A DNA stretch of 64,000 nucleotides. Source: Lineus longissimus. Its lineage: Eukaryota > Nemertea > Pilidiophora > Heteronemertea > Lineidae. The translations under genes and the position numbers were made by a program. Positions within the stretch are counted from its first letter, which is position 1, and each line of letters begins with the position of its first letter. Positions 49,106-63,000 of the stretch are shown here, piece by piece. Location: NCBI RefSeq assembly GCF_910592395.1, contig NC_088308.1, forward strand, positions 3,162,001-3,226,000, written 5' to 3'. The notes beneath the pieces are model-generated. The model saw only the letters and a list, made by a program, of their open reading frames with translations. It ran no database searches and had not been told where the DNA came from.

Positions 49106-52100
49106 CTAGAAAAAGTTTTTAATGTGCGGAGTAAGCCATTGTACCCATAGCGGAATCTGTCGGTCTATCCGGGCAAATAACCTATCATCTGCCTTGGTCG
49201 ACCTCTTGTAAAGTCTTTCTTTCTCCTAAAAATAGAAAAGATGAAGACTGATACAGAACTGAACACTGTCATTGTATAAAAATCGTAACAGACTTTTTGT
49301 CCCCAATTACTATAGTCGGAGACCCGAGCCAATACACTACTGCAGCTCCTCCACAACAAAATAAGACAAGAGAGAACACAGAAGAAAACTCTACCTCGTG
49401 CAATTGTTCCTGAAGCTCTTTGTTCCTTGTTACCACAGCTATTTGAGCCTCCAGATCTCTGTTGACGGACCGATAACCTGGAAGGAAACAAATCTGGGCT
49501 TTATAGCTTGTGCTTAAAGCTGTAGATACCAATTTCTCTGGAGAAGACAGAAAAAAGAAAATCTCTTACCAAAATTGGGTGATCCGAGTAATGTTAGGCA
49601 AGGCAGTGACTGTCCTGGGAGGTAGTACCAGAGACCTTTACCGTGGAATGTCCATTTGTCTCTGAAGTATTCAAACAAACTGATCCGGTTCTCGGCACCA
49701 CAACCAATGACTTGATTGTAGAATTCTTTGGCTATTTGGATGTAGACAGCAGGAACAGCACCAGCAATACCAGGGGCACCATAAAAACTATTCACCTATT
49801 GAAAGAAACATTTTGGTTAATTTTCGTCTTTTGGCGGAATGACAGCACAGTCACCTTAACCACTTCACTATAGGATATTCGTCGCTGTTATTTGGTATGC
49901 TACAGCTTACTGTGGAGTTGTTCACGGAAATAATGCATTGCAATGCATTGTGTAATGCATTGAAGTGCATTGCATCATGACGCCAGACTGAAATATCGTA
50001 AGAAGACTGAAGATGAAGAAGATTGTGAGAACACGTACCAACCCAACAGAAAAACTTACCTCGGGTGAAGCAAAAAGCACATCATAATCTGCTAGAGAAG
50101 ATTTCACTATCATATCTTTGTAGTCATCAGTCAGATTGAAATAACCAGACGCAAGGCAAACACGTGATCCTTTCTTCGCAGTCCGTAAAAACACTTTTGT
50201 AGCTATTTCATCACAACGTATCCCTAAAGGTCCCATCTGAATCAACGGGTAAATCAGAGTGTCTTTTTCACTTTCATCACAACAGTTTTCGACGGGCATG
50301 TCATCTGCTTGAGACACCAGATCATTAATCATGTCACGTTTTGTAAGATTGTCCACGTTGAAAGAAAGGCACGAATCCGGAAATATGTCCATTATCCGCT
50401 GTCGCGCTGTGGCCCTGAAGCTGGCACCACCATCTGGTCCTGAAATAGAAGTGTGTGTAGGGAGGTTAAATCTAGGATCAGCCCCTACTCTGAGGTGATT
50501 CTGTGCACAATATCATCAGTTTCAGTTGGGTTTCCCCATTCCACATGGGAAAATGACTCGCTGGTCTTCAAGTTGTGAGTAATTTCTGACTTCGATATAC
50601 TAGCACTTCCCACCACAATGCAGTGAAAATACCTTAACCACAAATGTGCATTGCGATTTCCAAGTCAGACTTTGTGATCGCAATTAAATGAAGAGTCAGC
50701 AAATTTAATTTATGGTGCTCAAACCAGATGAAAAAACTATTGTGTCACCGAAAAGTCAAGAGAGGATACCTTCAAATGGATGGTCCATATCCTCATGTAG
50801 ATGAAGTTTGTTGTCTTGGTCTACTTGGAAGGAGATTGATGAAATACAATCCACAATCCCGTGGAAGAAATTGGCAAGTTCTGGACAATCTCTGATGAGG
50901 ATGTAACGATCTTGACGATTGGTAAAATATGATTCACTCAGGTTGCAACTGAAAAGAATGGAAGCTTACAATAATGAATGTCATTGACCAGAGCTTAGAC
51001 AGTGATGTCGTGTCACCATAATAGTGGTGATGACATGAAAAAATGTCAATGCAATATTGTCAACAGATGAAGGAAATGGTGTGACGTCACATCTGTTTTA
51101 GTTTATGACATTAACTTGATGACACCATTTCTATGCCAGGGCAAGCTAAGACCCCACCAAGTGAGAAACATGAGTAGCTTGCGTGGACTCTATCTCTCTC
51201 GCCAAAGTCGGACCACTAGGCCAATAAACCCAATTGGCGCCTAACCGTAGTGGCACGCAGGATACGCTCATCCCGCCTTGGAGGAGGATTACTCCTAGGA
51301 GAATGACCCCTCCAAGTGCAGAGCGAACGCTGAAGAAGAAGAAGAAGAAGATGACACCATTTCTTCCTGCTGCTGACTATACAAAGTCTAAAACCAAGAA
51401 CATCATAAGATTCGTTATGGTCAATGCAGTTTACTTACCCACTCATAATGAGAGTGTCATCAAAGAGATAAACTTTTAGATGTGACAGTCCGATTGTCTC
51501 GTTGAAACGATCAGGTAAGAGTTTCTTTAACACTCCTCTCAGATCTGGCGTGTGATAGAGCGCCACCTGAACTTGATCTGGGAACTCTTCCAACAGGGGT
51601 AGCAGCAACGTGCGAGAGCAGGGATCGCCCCTTGAACCTCTGGTATAGTCAAGGAGTATGGTCACTTTAAAGTCAGGTGAATTTGAGGCATTTGTTAGAG
51701 CCTCCCTTACAGAATCCACCTGAAAAAGTAAAATCAGGGGATAAAGAATTGTACTGAATGAAAGTTAGACTAAGTTTTTTATTGTTTTATTTGAAATGGA
51801 GAATTCACTGAAACATTGTTATTTCAATCAAATTTCGTGCTTAAGTCTGGGTCCTTTGCACTACCAAATCCTTAACATTATAAAACATGGTTAAAGAGAC
51901 TCCTTTTCATCAGTCAGAGACAGACTGACAATGTTAATAGAAAGCTGGTTCATGATCCTGTGCCTCAGGAAAGAATGATTACCTAACAATTTCACAAGCA
52001 GAATTACCGGTTCTTCTGCCGCAGCAGGTCTGAGCATAAGCCAAATCTATACTTGGTATTTTTGAATCACGTGATATAATAATGAAGACTTACCAATCCC

Positions 52101-52628
52101 TGCTCGAGATTCCCAGTTCCAAGATAAAGTGATGCCAGGCAGATTCTCTTTTTGGCAGTAGCAGCATTGTTCTGCATGAGAAAAACATCATTTCAGCAAT
52201 TATGGTGGCTATCATAAGAGTTGACAATCATTGAGTGAATGACATGAGATCTTTTTCAATGACGTTGGTGGGGGAGGACACCCATGGAATTGATCTTCTG
52301 GTAGACATAACAGGAAACTGAATTCAAAATGACTGTCTTTGAACAATGGCAGTTTATGCTCTAAACTTACCTTCAGCGTGTCATAAAACTCTGCTGGTTC
52401 CTTCAGAACTTTTATCTGCTTGCCTGAAACAGCAAAACAGGGAGTCAGGAGTCCGAGCCACGACCCAACCCGTCGCACTTGCCTTGCAGAAATCTGTTCA
52501 GAATCTGTCATGGCCGTCACTGCAGGAGTATACGGATTGGTCGAGCTTGAGAATCGGTTGGAGAAATTCCTGAATGCCAAAATGAGGAAGAGAAGAGTCG
52601 ATAAGCCAACAATACAAACACAAATCAT
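49106..52628 (-). CDS. PGS1: CDP-diacylglycerol--glycerol-3-phosphate 3-phosphatidyltransferase, mitochondrial
   Basis: Eight exons: 52628-52371, 52171-52094, 51719-51439, 50948-50770, 50439-50060, 49795-49570, 49477-49395, 49225-49106. They join to 534 aa (human about 556). The enzyme makes phosphatidylglycerophosphate from CDP-diacylglycerol and glycerol-3-phosphate, the committed step to cardiolipin, in mitochondria. It belongs to the PLD superfamily: the first HxKxxxxD motif is HLKVYLFDD at H192, K194, D199. The second HxK is in the exon-6 block FHGKGLWYYLPG. Other family blocks: LASLYLGTG, LLDYTRGSRG, SYFTNRQDRY, YPLIQMGP, GYFNLT, GSPNFG-YRSVNRDLEAQIA and the ending LTPHIKNFF. An in-frame TGA lies two codons before the ATG. 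The N-terminus is hydrophobic then basic, plausible for mitochondrial import. A TTTCAG at 52429-52424 is an alternative acceptor, so the first about 68 residues are less certain. Confidence 0.94.
49932..49949. repeat. 18-bp perfect palindrome within ATGCATT-rich cluster
   Basis: AATGCATTGCAATGCATT is its own reverse complement, and further AATGCATT/GTGCATTGCA copies follow to about 49976, in PGS1 intron 5. Confidence 0.8.
51190..51352 (+). mobile_element. SINE/LINE 3' end with (GAA)n tail, copy 1
   Basis: The segment GGAGGAGGATTACTCCTAGG ... CCCCTCCAAGTGCAGAGCGA ... ACGCTGAAGAAGAAG ends in a (GAA)n run (51332-51350). It matches a second copy at 63121-63197 in a dynein intron, where the tail is short. 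CTTGGAGG and CCTCCAAG can pair as a hairpin. It lies in PGS1 intron 3, opposite to the gene's strand. The 5' limit is uncertain and the family was not recognised. Confidence 0.65.
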
Positions 52629-54085
52629 TCTTCAAATTGCACAAAAGTTTTTCGCAAGTTTTAGACCACAACTGGCACAAGCAGCAGGAGCAGATGTGAG
52701 CAAGACACAACTGGCTCAATTTTTATGTCATCCCTTTTGCTCCCATATCATACTGACCTACATGTAAGCCTAGGGGCAGAAATGCCAGATGGCACAATAG
52801 GATTATATAGTACGGTAGGTGTTCTAGAAAATAACTTACAATGAGTGTAAATACTGTAATACATGACACATCAAATCACTGGATGTTATCACAATCAGAT
52901 CAGAACAACATAAGACTGCTAAAAGTTTAACAAGTGTATTATTGTATTACACAGTGATTTGATAAATCTTAAAATAAGGTCGACAGTTTCTATGCATATG
53001 AGGTTGTACATGCAAATGAGGTTGAAGTCTATTTGGCCCATCACCAATTTATCAAGTGCCATGAAACAAGATTGGTTGTATAATCAAAGTGCATGCATGT
53101 CATGTGCCTTGATGCAGTGACATCCAACTAGAAGTATGAACTACTTAAATTGTTTCTTCTTGGATCATGATGGCCTTACACTGTAGTATGTTACACATTT
53201 CATAAGATCCCTAAGGCAAATCTGTGTTTGGTATTTTTGGGGCAGTATTCAACACCTTGACTTGTGCACATATTTTATAGGTATGTAACAGATGTTGAGG
53301 TGGATCGAGATCAAGGGTACCACCCTACCTTGAGAAAACCCTGTGGAGAACACTGAGTGACACTGTATATATTGCCTCGCCCTCGGCCTCAGTGACAGGG
53401 TGACTGTGAGTGAAGAAAGAAGTTTGTTTACAATTTGATCTCAACATTCTGCGCCAAATAGAGTAGAGGGATTTATCACATCATTCAAAGAATGCCAAAA
53501 GCAATAGGATGAAGAAATGAATAGTGAATCGAACAACAGGTGGCAGCACCATCCGGTGATACAAAAGCATTGCATTGGCAAATCGTAAGGCTCATTTTGC
53601 CAAATTCTAGGTCGACAGTGCAAGTGTTCACCGAAAAATTAGACACTTCTCACATCTAACTTATATAGCCTACCTGCAGAACCGCCTTATGATGAAAACG
53701 TTGCGTTCATTTGTTCGTACTGATGTAATATTTATGAGTAATTTCGAAAAGGGCACCACTCTGGTCGCCATATTTGATGGGGCCAAGGTCATTTTCATAA
53801 CGAGGCTGTCAAGCAAGTGCGCGTCCGTTGTTATGGGCAACTGACCAAGCAACGTTGTTGACTGCTCAATGCATTGCAGGTTGTTGGAGCAGAGGAGAAA
53901 ACGCACCGGATTTTCATCGATTTTTAGCCGGTTGCCGTAATTATTTCACATCAACACCGATTTGGAAAACGCCCATGAGGCATGAAGGCTACTGTGCAAC
54001 AGAATTTGTAGCCTAAAATAAGACAGTTTGTCCATATTTTTGTGTTGAAATACTGGTGAGCTGCTGTCAGTCACTGTCAGTCAAG
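52629..54085. other. Divergent promoter region, PGS1 / dynein heavy chain
   Basis: 1.46 kb between outward-facing start codons. A consensus X-box lies at 53827-53841. No gene or repeat of note otherwise. It should include both 5' UTRs. Confidence 0.6.
53827..53841. promoter_or_regulatory. X-box (RFX site candidate) upstream of dynein heavy chain
   Basis: GTTGTTATGGGCAAC fits the X-box pattern RYYNYY-N3-RRNRAC, about 245 bp upstream of the dynein start codon. RFX factors are established regulators of ciliary genes in animals. Use of this site is inferred. Confidence 0.5.
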
Positions 54086-57000
54086 ATGTCTGTCGCAGCA
54101 GAGTTGGAGTTGGGGGATTCCAGGGTGGAGTTTATGGCAGATTATGTCCTCAAGACAATGAAGTATAAGGGTGACAAGTGGACAAAGATGTACTCCCTTG
54201 AAGAAAACAAACTAATGTTCTTCGACTTTTTCGAGAAGCAAGAGCTGACAAATTTTGTGATATTATCAACTCCTGCTGGAGGGCTGACAGTTCAGTTCGA
54301 CTGGCCGACATCATTGAAGAGCAAAGGGTGCTATTTCATCAAGAAAGGGAAAGAGCCTGTGACAAAAGATCAACCACTCAGGAACACTGTGCTGTATGGA
54401 GATCTCTCGTACTCGCCTATGGAACAGCTCTCTGCGTTTGTCGATGAGGTAATCTTAGTTCAATCAATCGTAGAAAATGATTCGACATCTTTATTTTAGA
54501 CAGAAGATTTAGTCATTCACCGTACAGCGGTAGCCTAGTAAAATTAAATAAAGACGAATGAATATCAATTCCGTCATGTTCATTCATTACAGGTCATCTT
54601 TGAAAGCTATGCTTGGCTTTGTCGAGCTGCCATGTGTGATGACTGATGAAGTCTTCTGTCTTCATCCCCATGTTATTGTCATAGCAACATCCTAAACCGT
54701 TCAGTCCATTCTTTGCTAGAGTTGAATAATGATTGGCTTGAAATGTTACATAGGCACAGTGATCTCCAGAGATTTTAAATCACAGCATCGACTATTTTTA
54801 TTGGTCTTAACTCTTTGGATATAGGCCTACTTTTAAAAATCACTCAACTGATCCTTATATTTTAATTCAGGTTTTAGTCCCACTCTTGTCCAATGAGCGT
54901 AACCATGAACAGTGGCCTCATGTTGTATCACAAGATGTCCTTCGTCATGTGCATAATCTGAAGAGCAGTGTATATGTAGTTGCTGGTCAAGTAGCAGGGA
55001 AGACTCTTCTCCCCTTGCCAGTTGGATCGGATAAAGTCGAAGATGTTGCAGGAGATGCAGAGGAGAAGTAAGTAGCCTGTGGAAGTGACTATTGAGGTGA
55101 AATGTGCATTAAAGTCCAAAGCGTCGGGCAGCTTTGGGATAGGATGGTGAAAGTTTGTTTGCCTAATCTACCAATCACACCATCTCTTTCAACAATACAC
55201 TCTAAAGTCAGTTACTCAACATAACAATGGCCTTTTGTTGACAAGATGGACTGACAAAGTAAGTTAGTATAGTAAGACCATGTTGTGTGTCTCTTAGATA
55301 GCCATATAAATCAATCTTGATGCCAATTGATGACTGATACATTGCTTCTTTTTGTTACAGGGAAGACACTTATGACAGAAATCTAGTCCATGCCATCGAG
55401 TCTGTGATAATTGAGTGGACCCATCAGATCAGAGATGTGCTCAAGAGGGATTCCGCGCAGCCACTGTTGGAGGGTCTCAATCCGACTCCATTTGTGGAGC
55501 TTGACTTCTGGAAAGCTAAGGCCTCAAATTTGGATTGCATTTATGACCAGGTAAGCAGGGCCAGTGCCACTTCTCACCATGAAGCCAAAAACTAGGAAGT
55601 CCAGGTGATTGATTGGCTGAAACAGTCAGGACTGAAAAAAAGGGAGCTCTTTTAGCTCAGAAACCTCAGATTTTCTGTGAAACGGCTAAAGACAACGGAT
55701 ATCGTTCTCAGATCTTGGTTTATGCTCACACTGTATCTTTGCTCTCCAGCTTCGTGATCCGAAAGTGCGCAAGATGGCTGAACTTCTTGAGAAGACCAAC
55801 AGCAGTTACTTCCCATCCTTCAAGAACATCTTTCGAGACGTTGTGGAAGCTTTGACCGAGGCCCAGGACATCAACGTCCACCTCAAGCCACTCAGGGCCC
55901 ACTTTGAGGACTATGAACAAGCGGAGTTTGATGAATCCAAGCCCCTGATCGACCCAATGTTCCACACGGTCTGCCTTGTCTGGGCGAATTCCAAGTACTA
56001 TAACACCCCAGCACGTGTTATCATCCTCTTGCAGGAGGTGTGCAACATGGTTATCAACCAGGTGATTATTCATTTTTCTATTGATAATCTTAATGCCAGA
56101 TTCGTGTTGTGGCCGTTTACATATGGCACATGAATCAGGTGCTGCTGGATGAAAAATGAAAGAAAAGAATATTTCCATTTGTTTTATTAAATCAGTTCTT
56201 GCAATAGGTTGTTCTGAAAATGGGTCAGGACAGTCTTGCAACCTACCTACTCATCAGTGAAATGGTCATTTTCTCCGTTGTCTATTGTTTTCTGAGTGAC
56301 GGTACTATATAAAATCAGCCAATCCTGCAATAACTAGTTCAAACTCTTTATTCAGTGCCACAACTTCCTTGACCCAGCTGAGATCTTCAAGGGTGAGGTG
56401 GAAGAGTGCCTGGAAAAGATCCAGAAAGCTCAGGGTATCCTCAAAAACTTCAAGGAGAGCTACCAGGTGCACAAGGACAAGCTCAAAGACTACTTCAAGG
56501 AGGGCGAGCCAAAAGAATGGGAATTTGCTGCTCCGTTGGTGTTTGCCAGGCTGGACAAATTCATGGAGAGAATTGAGATTGTTCATGTAGGTTGGGTTTG
56601 TTTTTCTTGGGATGGACATGGGAATTACTATGTTTGAGTAAGACTAAGAGGTTTTTTCATTTAACTTCTCCCTCCTATCTTTCAAGGGTTACTCTGATTT
56701 TTCTTTCTCGTAGGCTTAGAATAAAATCATAAAGTTGTAAAGTGTGTTCATCATGAGAATGGCCATTATCTTAAAGGTGTAGTTTCGACTATCGGTACTA
56801 CAAATAAAGTTGTACTGGAGTTGCTGCAGAGAAATTTCAGTCCTTGGTTCTCATCCTTCAACTTGTTTAGAAGTAAACTGATCAGTGCTTTTCTTCTCTC
56901 TTCAGGAGCTCTTTGACACTGCGATGGAATTCATAAAGCTTGAGAAAGTGGAGTTTGGTGGCGTGAAGGGAAAGATGCTGAGTGCCCAAGTCGTGCAAAT

Positions 57001-60000
57001 CTATGACGAATTCAACGAACTCTACAAGGTGTTTGCTGAGAAAACATACGATGCTCTTGACACCAAGGACGAGGAGTTCCTTGAAGACTTCAGGGCCTTC
57101 AAGGATCAGATCTATGATCTTGACCGCCGGCTTGGCACCATCATCTCACAGGCCTTCGATGACTGCTGTGGTATGGAGTCAGTTTTCAAGGTAAATTGGG
57201 CCTTTTTTACTTTCAGGTTGTTACAATCTTATGACCCTGTCCTGGATGTACATGTATTACAGGGTGTGGATTGAATGAAGGTCTGGATGTGACATAATTT
57301 TCCCATGAAAGAAATTGTATACATCTGGATACATTTTCCTTATCCTATATTCTGCAAGTTTCAACTAGTTTGCAAGGTCTCAAAATTTCCACTTTCATTT
57401 TAGCTAACAGACATTCTTGGTTCACTCCTGAATCGTCCCCTCATCAAGGAAAACTTTGAAGAGAAGTACCCGATCATTGTATCCTTGATGAACGCTGAAC
57501 TTGACGCTGCCAAGATCATCTATGATGAGTACATGGAGGAGGAAAAGGAACGCGGGCGAGGACGAACACACAAGAATATGCCCAAGGTTTCGGGCGGTCT
57601 CAGATGGGCACATGAGCTGAGAGAACGTATTGGAAACCCCATGGCAAACTTCAAGCATATTGAGCACCCGTGTATGGAGGGGAAAGAAGCACTCATTGTT
57701 TATGAGAAGTATGATGAAATGATGGCACTCTTGTCCAAGTAAGTAAACAGTGTTGGTCGAAAAGGCCAAGTCTCTTTATCCAAAAAAATTTTAAACTTGA
57801 TTTGAAAAAGCATTGTCCAAGATGTCACATCACGATACTAGCAATATGTGTGGATGTCACGCCTAAAATAAACGTGGCTGGTAACCTGAATGTTTTTCAC
57901 ATTTGAAATCTTATGATCTTTGCTGGTCTTATTCTCCCCCAACTTGTTTCTTTTCAGGTACGATGGGCAGGTTTATGATGAATGGACAGCCGGTGTTGAT
58001 GAGGCCTGTTCCTTCAACCTCGCACAGCCGCTAATCACTAGAAATGAGGAGACGAAACTAATCACTGTCAACTTTGACCCACAGCTTGTGTCCGTGTTAC
58101 GGGAGGTAAAATACTTAGAAATCAGATCAACAGAAGATATTCCAGAGAGCGCTGCTGGAATTTACGCCAAAAATGACACGCTACGGCAATATGTTGCCAA
58201 CTTAGACTTAACTGTGCAATGGTACAACAAAGTGAGAGAAGCTGTATTGGAGGTGGAATTCCCTCTCATAGAATCACAGTTGGAAGAAATCGACGTGAAA
58301 TTAGAACAAGCGGAGAAGTCCTTGAACTGGAATACGGAAGGTGTTTGGGAATACATTCAAGAGACCAGAGACACTGTACGAGATTTAGAACAACGCGTGC
58401 AAAAGGCTAAAGACAATGTCGAATCAATTCAGAAAATCATGGCGACGTGGAACAAGTCGCCGCTGTTTGAGAGGAAGGAAGGGAAGAATGAGTCTCTTCT
58501 GAATCTTGAAGATCGGCCTGAGCGAATTGCAAAACGTTACGAAGAGGTCAAGAAGTGTGGAGATCAACTTCATGCTCTTTTACAGGTAAGAAAATATGTG
58601 ATACAAAATGCTGTTTAGCTTTTCGTGAACAACTCCTACAGTTTACACCAAATGGGTTATCATAACGAAAAAACACTGCTCTGTGGGCTTATGTGGTAAT
58701 ACTACAATGCAAATAATGCTCAGTTGACTGTTTCTAGAAGTTATAATCCTCAAGAGTAATGAGTAAGCACTTTATTTATTTGACTGAATATTTGCTGACT
58801 CAGAAAAAGAAAGTTTCTAACAAGCCATAACTTTGGGTTGCTGCCAACTTATTTTCGATATCAAATACTGAATTTTTCTTGTTTATCCAAAAGCTTATCA
58901 TATTTCATCATCTTTTTCAGGAGAATCAAGAACTCTTCAAGGCCACAGCTGACACAGACACGTGGAAGGCCTACGTCGACTACGTTGACGAGATGGTGGT
59001 GGAAGGCTTCTTCTACAATCTCCACTGCAGCGTCAACTTCTTGTTGGAGAACACCGAAGCCAAGTCCATGCCATTGTTTGAAGCTCAGCTTGAACTTCAA
59101 GTGCCAGAGATGGTCTTCCTCCCTTCATTAGACTATGGCGTTGCCGATGGTTTCTATGATCTCGTCGATGGACTTGTTGGTGACATCTACAAGCAGTCAT
59201 CTCTCATTCCTCGACTCGCCAAGCACAGCGGACAAGAACACTATCAGGTCTGTAGCAAAAATGAATCAGTAACAGTTAGCTTTGTGTTTATCTTTATGTT
59301 TAGCATGTCTGAGAGATATGCTTCATTTTGACTCGGGTATTTTTGAAAAACTGCTTAAGAATGCAATGTATCTTCAATTTAAGAGAATACATGAGATTAC
59401 TTATGGTGCTACAGTCAAGAGTTCTCTTTAACCACTCACTCATTACTTCTCTCTCCAGCCTGATCTTGAGGAAATGGAAGATCTATCTGACATGCGACAA
59501 GACCTGATGGACCGTATCCAAAACGTCATGAACAAAGCCTGCGAATACAGGAACTCATTCGACACGTATGCGTACCTGTGGGTGGATGACCGGAACGAGT
59601 TTATGCGGCAGTTCTTACTCTACAACCATGTGCTCACCGCTGAGGAAATTGAAGCCCACGCCGACGATGGTGTTCCCGAGTGCCCACCAACGTTGGAACA
59701 GTTCAAAGAACAGGTTTGTCTTTTACTAACTACATAAGAATGCCCTTTTAGGCCTTGACTCTTGTCTTGTCCTCATAGCTGTCTTGGCTGCCTCATCCTA
59801 CAATCTCGTATGACTCGGCTATCATTGTGCTAGGATGCTCTTTATTTTGAAGTTTAAGAGACGAATTATTATCACAACAGGCCCTCCCAATGTAGAAATG
59901 AACTATCCTAGATAAACTGGGATGAGTACCCATAGTTCTGATTTCAATAAAACCCTTTATTTTTGTCAAGGTTGATACTTATGAGAAGATCTATGATGAA

Positions 60001-63000
60001 GTCGAGCAGGTGGAGGGAACTAGTCTTTTCGAGGGTTGGTTCCGTGTCAATGCTCGACCATTCAAACAGGCGCTACTCAACATCATCAAAAGGTGGAGCT
60101 TTATGTTCAAGCAGCATCTCATTGACCATGTCACAAACAGGTAGGTTTTGGTGTCAGATAGACGAATATCAGTTTTTGAAATGCAACTTTTTGATGGTTA
60201 AGTTTCTCGTTATTATCAGTATCAGCTGTACCTATAGTAAGATACCCAAAGGTTGCAATTTTATTAACTGAACTGTAAAAGCTGCAAATTTGCCTGGCTT
60301 ACAGTAGATTTTATCTCCCCCCTCCAATATTGTGTGTTTTCACCTTCAGTCAGAAATATGTTATCAAAGTCAATATAATCCTTTTTCAGCCTGAATGAAC
60401 TTGCAGCCTTCATTAAAGGTGCAGACTCTGGTCTCACCAAGGAGGTGGAAGAGGGAGATTACGATGGTCTGGTCGGCATTATGGGTCATCTAATGGCTGT
60501 CAAAGAAAGACAGTCAACCACGGACGAAATGTTCGAACCTCTCAAACAAACCATTGAATTGCTCAAGACTTATGAACAGGAGATGCCAGAGGAGGTCCAT
60601 TTACAGCTACAGGAATTGCCAGAACAGTGGAATAACACCAAGAAAATTTCAATCACGACAAAGCAGTCGGTAGCTCCACTACAGGCCAATGAAGTCTCAA
60701 ACATCAGGAAGAAGTCGGCAACATTTGATGTCAAACAGCATGAATTCAGGGAGAGGTTCCGTAAGATTGGACCATTCTGGTATGAATGTGAGAATCCCTA
60801 CGAACAGTTGGATCATAATCATGACGCCATTCAGTCTATGGAGAAGGACATGGCAACCCTTTTGGACTCTGCGGGTCTCTTTGAGGTGAACGTTCCTGAT
60901 TTCAAGCAGCTGAAGCAATGTCGTAAGGAGATCAAGATGCTGAAAGTGTTGTGGGATTACATCTTCATTGTACGGACCAGTATCAATGACTGGAAGACCA
61001 CGCTCTGGATGGACATCAATGTGGAGCAGATGGAAATGGACTGCAAGAAATTTGCCAAGGATATCAGGGCGTTGGACAAGGAGATGAGGGCATGGGACGC
61101 ATACACTGGGCTTGAGAGTACCGTGAAGAACATGCTGACATCACTCCGAGCTGTGGCCGAGCTCCAAAATCCGGCCATCAGGGACAGGCATTGGCAGCAG
61201 CTTATGCACGCTACTGGCGTAAGTATTTCGATAAAGAACAGCAACTAGATTCCTATTCTCTACCTTTGGCAAGAACTTCATCAGTTTTATCCAGTTTCAG
61301 AAGAAACATTCTTCTATATATCTTTCCCTTGCACTCTAATATCATTATGATTTCTGGTATGACAGAAGAAGGGTGAAAAACGCGTGAGTATACAATTTTC
61401 AACAAATTGCCTATACTTAGTCATTTTATCTTATGTTGAGAATTTAAATTAATATTGTTATCTTTTTTTTGTTGTTGGAAGTTTTCAAAGATCAGCATTT
61501 CATGAGACCGGAGTGTGAGAACAAGTTACTTGAAAAATTTTAACAAAAATGTTATTTAGAAATCAGAAAAATCTTTCAGATTTGTTGCTGGGTTTTTTTC
61601 ATCGGGATCATTATTAGAAAGGATTGAACAGTTTTGGTTCGTTGAATTTCGAAATGTTGAGCTGTGCAAATTTATTTCAATATTCGAAAATATTTCATTT
61701 TCATTTTTATTTCGATTTTTTTTTTCTTTACCTTTTTTGGTACCACTGTACACTGGCCAGATGCATGTTATCAGAATGTTTTCAGAATAAACAAACTTCA
61801 GTTTCAAGCACATGTAGTAATTTGTGACGCTTCGTGGATGTTGATAAATGAAAATCTGATACATGTACCATATTATCAGTCTGGAAAATCTCGGAAAAAA
61901 ACAAACGAAATTGTAACAAGTAAGAGCAATTTAAGTTTGATTTCAAAAATTTAAAAATATTCCCATCAAGTTCAATATATGATTCTTCCCTTCACTCATG
62001 TAGTTTTTAGTAGTTGTGTCAGAGTGGTGTATGTTGATATTATCCCTTACAGGTCAAATTCACCATGGATGAGGACACCACACTCTCTGATCTACTGTCG
62101 CTGAATCTTCACGAGTATGAAGAAGAGGTCCGTAACATCGTGGATAAGGCCGTGAAAGAGATGAGCATGGAGAAGGTCCTGAAGGAGTTGGATGTGACAT
62201 GGTCCACGATGGAGTTTGAGCACGAGAAACATCCAAGAACTGGCATCACCCTGCTCAAGGCTAGTGAAGAGGTGATAGAGACACTTGAGGACAACCAGGT
62301 AAGGCTTCTATCAAGTCCATATGTTATCATATACTTCCAGAGTTTGGTGTGGGCCATAGAACTCTAGTTCATGACAAAAGTCTTGAGTGGTCTATACTTT
62401 TCTTATTGTACAGGTTCAACTGCAGAATATGCTCACCTCCAAATACATTGCCCACTTCTTGGAAGAGGTGACGTCGTGGCAAAAGAAGCTCTCCACAGCT
62501 GACCAGGTGATCACCATCTACTTTGAGGTGCAGCGCACATGGTCTCATTTGGAGAGTATCTTCATCGGGTCGGAGGATATCAGGAACCAACTGCCGGAAG
62601 AATCAAAGAGATTTGATGGAATTGACTCCGACTTTAAGGTAAATTGAAATAGTGGTGATTATTGTTTGTGAGCTGTCTTTAGAAATGTCCCATTTTCTTT
62701 TCTCCTGCTGAGTGATCCAAAGTTCAAATCTATTGAAATCGGCAGTTATTTGGTTGAAATGAACAATAGAGATATTTTTGTAACATCTACTTCTCAATTT
62801 CAGGAACTTGTTGGAGAGGTTGAGAAGACGACCAATGTGGTGGAGGCGACCAACAAGCCAAAGCTCTATGATAGGCTGGAGCACATCCAGAATGATCTCG
62901 TTATCTGTGAGAAAGCCTTGGCTGAATACCTCGAGACCAAACGATTGGCCTTCCCCAGGTTCTATTTCGTCTCCTCAGTGGATCTGTTGGATATTCTGTC

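Noticed and set aside
52424-52429. TTTCAG within PGS1 exon 1 as the true start of that exon
   Set aside because: The frame is open through it to an ATG with an upstream in-frame stop, and no donor exon was found further right; kept only as an alternative.
60957-61244. 95-codon minus-strand frame inside dynein exon 12
   Set aside because: Shadow of the 829-nt dynein exon on the opposite strand.
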